Assembly (NCBI RefSeq): GCF_004328625.1
Contig: NZ_CP032229.1
Coordinates: 4,526,001-4,590,000, forward strand
DNA from: Streptomyces seoulensis
GTDB lineage: Bacteria > Actinomycetota > Actinomycetes > Streptomycetales > Streptomycetaceae
Length of the DNA stretch: 64,000 nt
Reading direction: 5' to 3'
The notes beneath the pieces were generated by a model. That model worked only from the letters and a program-made list of their open reading frames with translations. It was not told the DNA's origin and ran no database searches. Below, piece by piece: positions 63,307-64,000 of the stretch (position 1 is the stretch's first letter; every line of letters starts with the position of its first letter). The position numbers and the translations under genes are program-made.

Positions 63307-64000
63307 CGACCTTGATGTTCATCCTCGGCATAGTGGTCTTCGCGGTCGGTCTGCTGGTCTCGATCGCCTGGCACGAGCTGGGGCACCTGTCCACGGCCAA
63401 GCTCTTCGGCATCCGTGTCCCGCAGTACATGGTCGGATTCGGCCCGACCATCTGGTCACGGCACAAGGGCGAGACCGAGTACGGCATCAAGGCCGTCCCG
63501 CTGGGCGGCTACATCCGCATGATCGGCATGTTCCCGCCGGACGACGCGGGCCGGGTCTCCGCCCGCTCCACCTCCCCGTGGCGCGGCATGATCGAGGACG
63601 CCCGCTCGGCGGCGTACGAGGAGCTGAAGCCGGGCGACGAGACGCGGATGTTCTACACGCGCAAGCCGTGGAAGCGCGTCATCGTCATGTTCGCCGGGCC
63701 GTTCATGAACCTGATCCTGGCCGTCGGGCTCTTCCTCACCGTGCTGATGGGCTTCGGCGTCCAGCAGGAGACCAACACCGTCTCCTCGGTCTCCGCCTGC
63801 GTCATCGCGCAGAGCCAGAACCGCGACGACTGCAAGAAGTCCGACCCGGCCTCCCCGGCGGCCGCCGCCGGGATCAAGGCGGGCGACAAGATCGTCTCCT
63901 TCGACGGCAGGCCCACCGCGAAGTGGAACACGCTGTCCGACCTCATCCGGGACAGCGCGGGCCGCAATGTCCCGATCGTGGTCGAGCGGGACGGCAAGAA
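63303..64000 (+). CDS. M50 site-2-type metalloprotease, N-terminal part
   Basis: This gene continues beyond the window; 232 residues are visible. It begins [20 protein letters not shown] with a first span carrying the zinc motif IAWHELGH (HExxH, His24 and His28), then [20 protein letters not shown] and the loop [13 protein letters not shown] second span (about 126-150) is followed by a PDZ domain (about 180 onwards, [15 protein letters not shown]). It is an intramembrane protease of the RseP/Rip1 type, which cleaves anti-sigma factors. ATGA overlap with dxr fixes the start. Confidence 0.93.
   Translation, partial: MTTLMFILGIVVFAVGLLVSIAWHELGHLSTAKLFGIRVPQYMVGFGPTIWSRHKGETEYGIKAVPLGGYIRMIGMFPPDDAGRVSARSTSPWRGMIEDARSAAYEELKPGDETRMFYTRKPWKRVIVMFAGPFMNLILAVGLFLTVLMGFGVQQETNTVSSVSACVIAQSQNRDDCKKSDPASPAAAAGIKAGDKIVSFDGRPTAKWNTLSDLIRDSAGRNVPIVVERDGK

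Overview
The window is chromosomal DNA from a Streptomyces (high-GC actinomycete). The evidence is the very high GC content, dense GTG/ATG/TTG-started genes with 4-nt translational overlaps, the sporulation sigma factor WhiG, the four-gene signal peptidase cluster, and a gene order that matches the conserved core around whiG, rpsB-tsf and dxr in S. coelicolor as I remember it. No phage, plasmid, rRNA, tRNA or CRISPR locus was seen. The window starts inside one gene (the first signal peptidase) and ends inside another (a site-2-type metalloprotease). The species cannot be fixed from the sequence alone.

Layout. (1) 1-7.4 kb: type I signal peptidases sipW/X/Y/Z, then a NUDIX hydrolase, DUF2469, a YraN-family protein, a ComM/YifB ATPase and DprA. 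(2) 7.7-15 kb: whiG, a TetR regulator, a small inverted-repeat element, a secreted M23 peptidase, then the translation and envelope run rpsB, tsf, pyrH, frr, cdsA. (3) 15-20 kb: rlmN, then a TPP riboswitch in front of a thiamine ABC importer. (4) 20-25 kb: a sortase-type LAETG surface protein, a LOG-family protein, a broken chloramphenicol-phosphotransferase-like gene, a VOC protein and an ABC exporter whose ATPase has a degenerate signature motif. (5) 25-30 kb and 39-58 kb: polyamine/GABA catabolism. This holds an omega-aminotransferase, an AsnC/Lrp regulator, an aldehyde dehydrogenase next to a PotD-like binding protein, a second aldehyde dehydrogenase plus PotD, A, B, C and a PuuB-like oxidase, a GABA aminotransferase, a PucR regulator and a third aldehyde dehydrogenase. 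Together they could import putrescine or spermidine and oxidise it through gamma-aminobutyraldehyde, GABA and succinic semialdehyde.

(6) 30-39 kb, between the two polyamine blocks: a TerD-vWA protein with a degenerate MIDAS, overlapping a DUF6308 gene, then AraC, VOC and a short UvrA paralogue, a small membrane protein, a GDPD-type phosphodiesterase, a probable 6-aminodeoxyfutalosine deaminase (menaquinone synthesis), a DUF4190 membrane protein and a NADAR protein. (7) 47-50 kb: a DasR-box-associated GH18 chitinase convergent with a PAP2 phosphatase. (8) 58-64 kb: a formate/nitrite transporter, an acyl-CoA dehydrogenase, a lamin-tail secreted protein, dxr and the metalloprotease.

Most noteworthy structure: two related MITE-like elements at CTAG sites lying directly against stop codons; a 48-bp minisatellite of nine units in front of an aldehyde dehydrogenase; an RBS-sequestering hairpin; a repeated aldehyde dehydrogenase-PotD module; and the TerD-vWA/DUF6308 pair, which is the best candidate here for an undescribed functional unit.
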